Below are positions 15,020 through 15,104 of a DNA stretch of 15,104 nucleotides, piece by piece. Both the position numbers and the translations under genes were made by a program. Numbering within the stretch: the first letter of the stretch is position 1; each line of letters opens with the position of its first letter. The DNA comes from Pseudomonadota bacterium (GTDB lineage: Bacteria > Pseudomonadota > Gammaproteobacteria > Pseudomonadales > Halieaceae), in the NCBI GenBank assembly GCA_030591305.1, contig JAUVBI010000052.1, forward strand, positions 1 through 15,104, written 5' to 3'. The notes under the pieces are model-generated. The model was given only the letters and a program-made list of their open reading frames with translations. It was not told the DNA's origin and ran no database searches.

Positions 15020-15104
15020 GCACCTACGTCGTCGGCGATATACAAGGCTGCCTCAAACCCCTAAAGTGCCTTTTGAAAGAGGTCGATTTCAACCCAAAAA
15101 AAGA
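15016..15104 (+). CDS. apaH: Symmetrical bis(5'-nucleosyl)-tetraphosphatase, N-terminal part (cut by window edge)
   Basis: ApaH cleaves Ap4A to two ADP and in some bacteria also removes NpnN caps from RNA. Only about 29 codons are present: [29 protein letters not shown]. The GDxxGC motif is the start of the calcineurin-like metallophosphatase active site (Asp8), and the rest closely matches Pseudomonas-type ApaH N-termini. Its ATG overlaps the rsmA stop in ATGA (15016-15019), so the two are translationally coupled. The apaG gene usually found between them is absent. The second metal motif lies beyond the window. Confidence 0.9.
   Translation, partial: MSTYVVGDIQGCLKPLKCLLKEVDFNPKK

Overview
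The window looks like a chromosomal segment of a gammaproteobacterium, and a marine relative of the Pseudomonas/Cellvibrionales group is my best guess. Evidence for this is the divergent amgK-murU / lptD-surA-pdxA-rsmA-apaH layout familiar from Pseudomonas, the Pseudomonas-like TrpG, LptD and ApaH sequences, and the GC-rich codon usage. The taxonomic placement is an inference; no rRNA or tRNA gene is present.

Region 1 (1-4736, minus strand). A co-directional run reads amgK, murU, rpe, trpE, trpG, trpD (trpD is cut by the window edge). AmgK and MurU recycle peptidoglycan N-acetylmuramic acid to UDP-MurNAc. Rpe is the pentose-phosphate epimerase. TrpE, TrpG and TrpD begin tryptophan synthesis. 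Spacing is tight (amgK/murU share ATGA; other gaps are 3-59 nt), so co-transcription is likely. The phosphoglycolate phosphatase gene gph that often lies between rpe and trpE is absent here.

Region 2 (4737-9586, plus strand). A divergent promoter region of about 140 bp leads into lptD, surA and pdxA: outer-membrane LPS insertion, the periplasmic chaperone for outer-membrane proteins, and a pyridoxal-phosphate synthesis enzyme.

Region 3 (9583-about 14154). In many gammaproteobacteria rsmA (ksgA) directly follows pdxA. Here about 4.6 kb of accessory DNA separates them. It holds a DUF1640-like membrane-anchored coiled-coil gene with 33-bp in-frame repeats (minus), a 630-aa glycosyltransferase-like gene with a possible PqqD-like N-terminal segment (plus), a Wzm/Wzt-type ABC exporter pair (minus), a short relic of a second Wzt-like ATPase gene, an orphan VapB-type antitoxin gene without its toxin (plus), and a composite hairpin. 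This is the most unusual part of the window. The glycosyltransferase plus ABC exporter could be a small surface-glycan or modified-product export module, but this rests on context only.

Region 4 (about 14155-15104, plus strand). rsmA has its own -10-like box almost on top of its start codon. It overlaps the beginning of apaH by four bases. The apaG gene that usually sits between them is missing.
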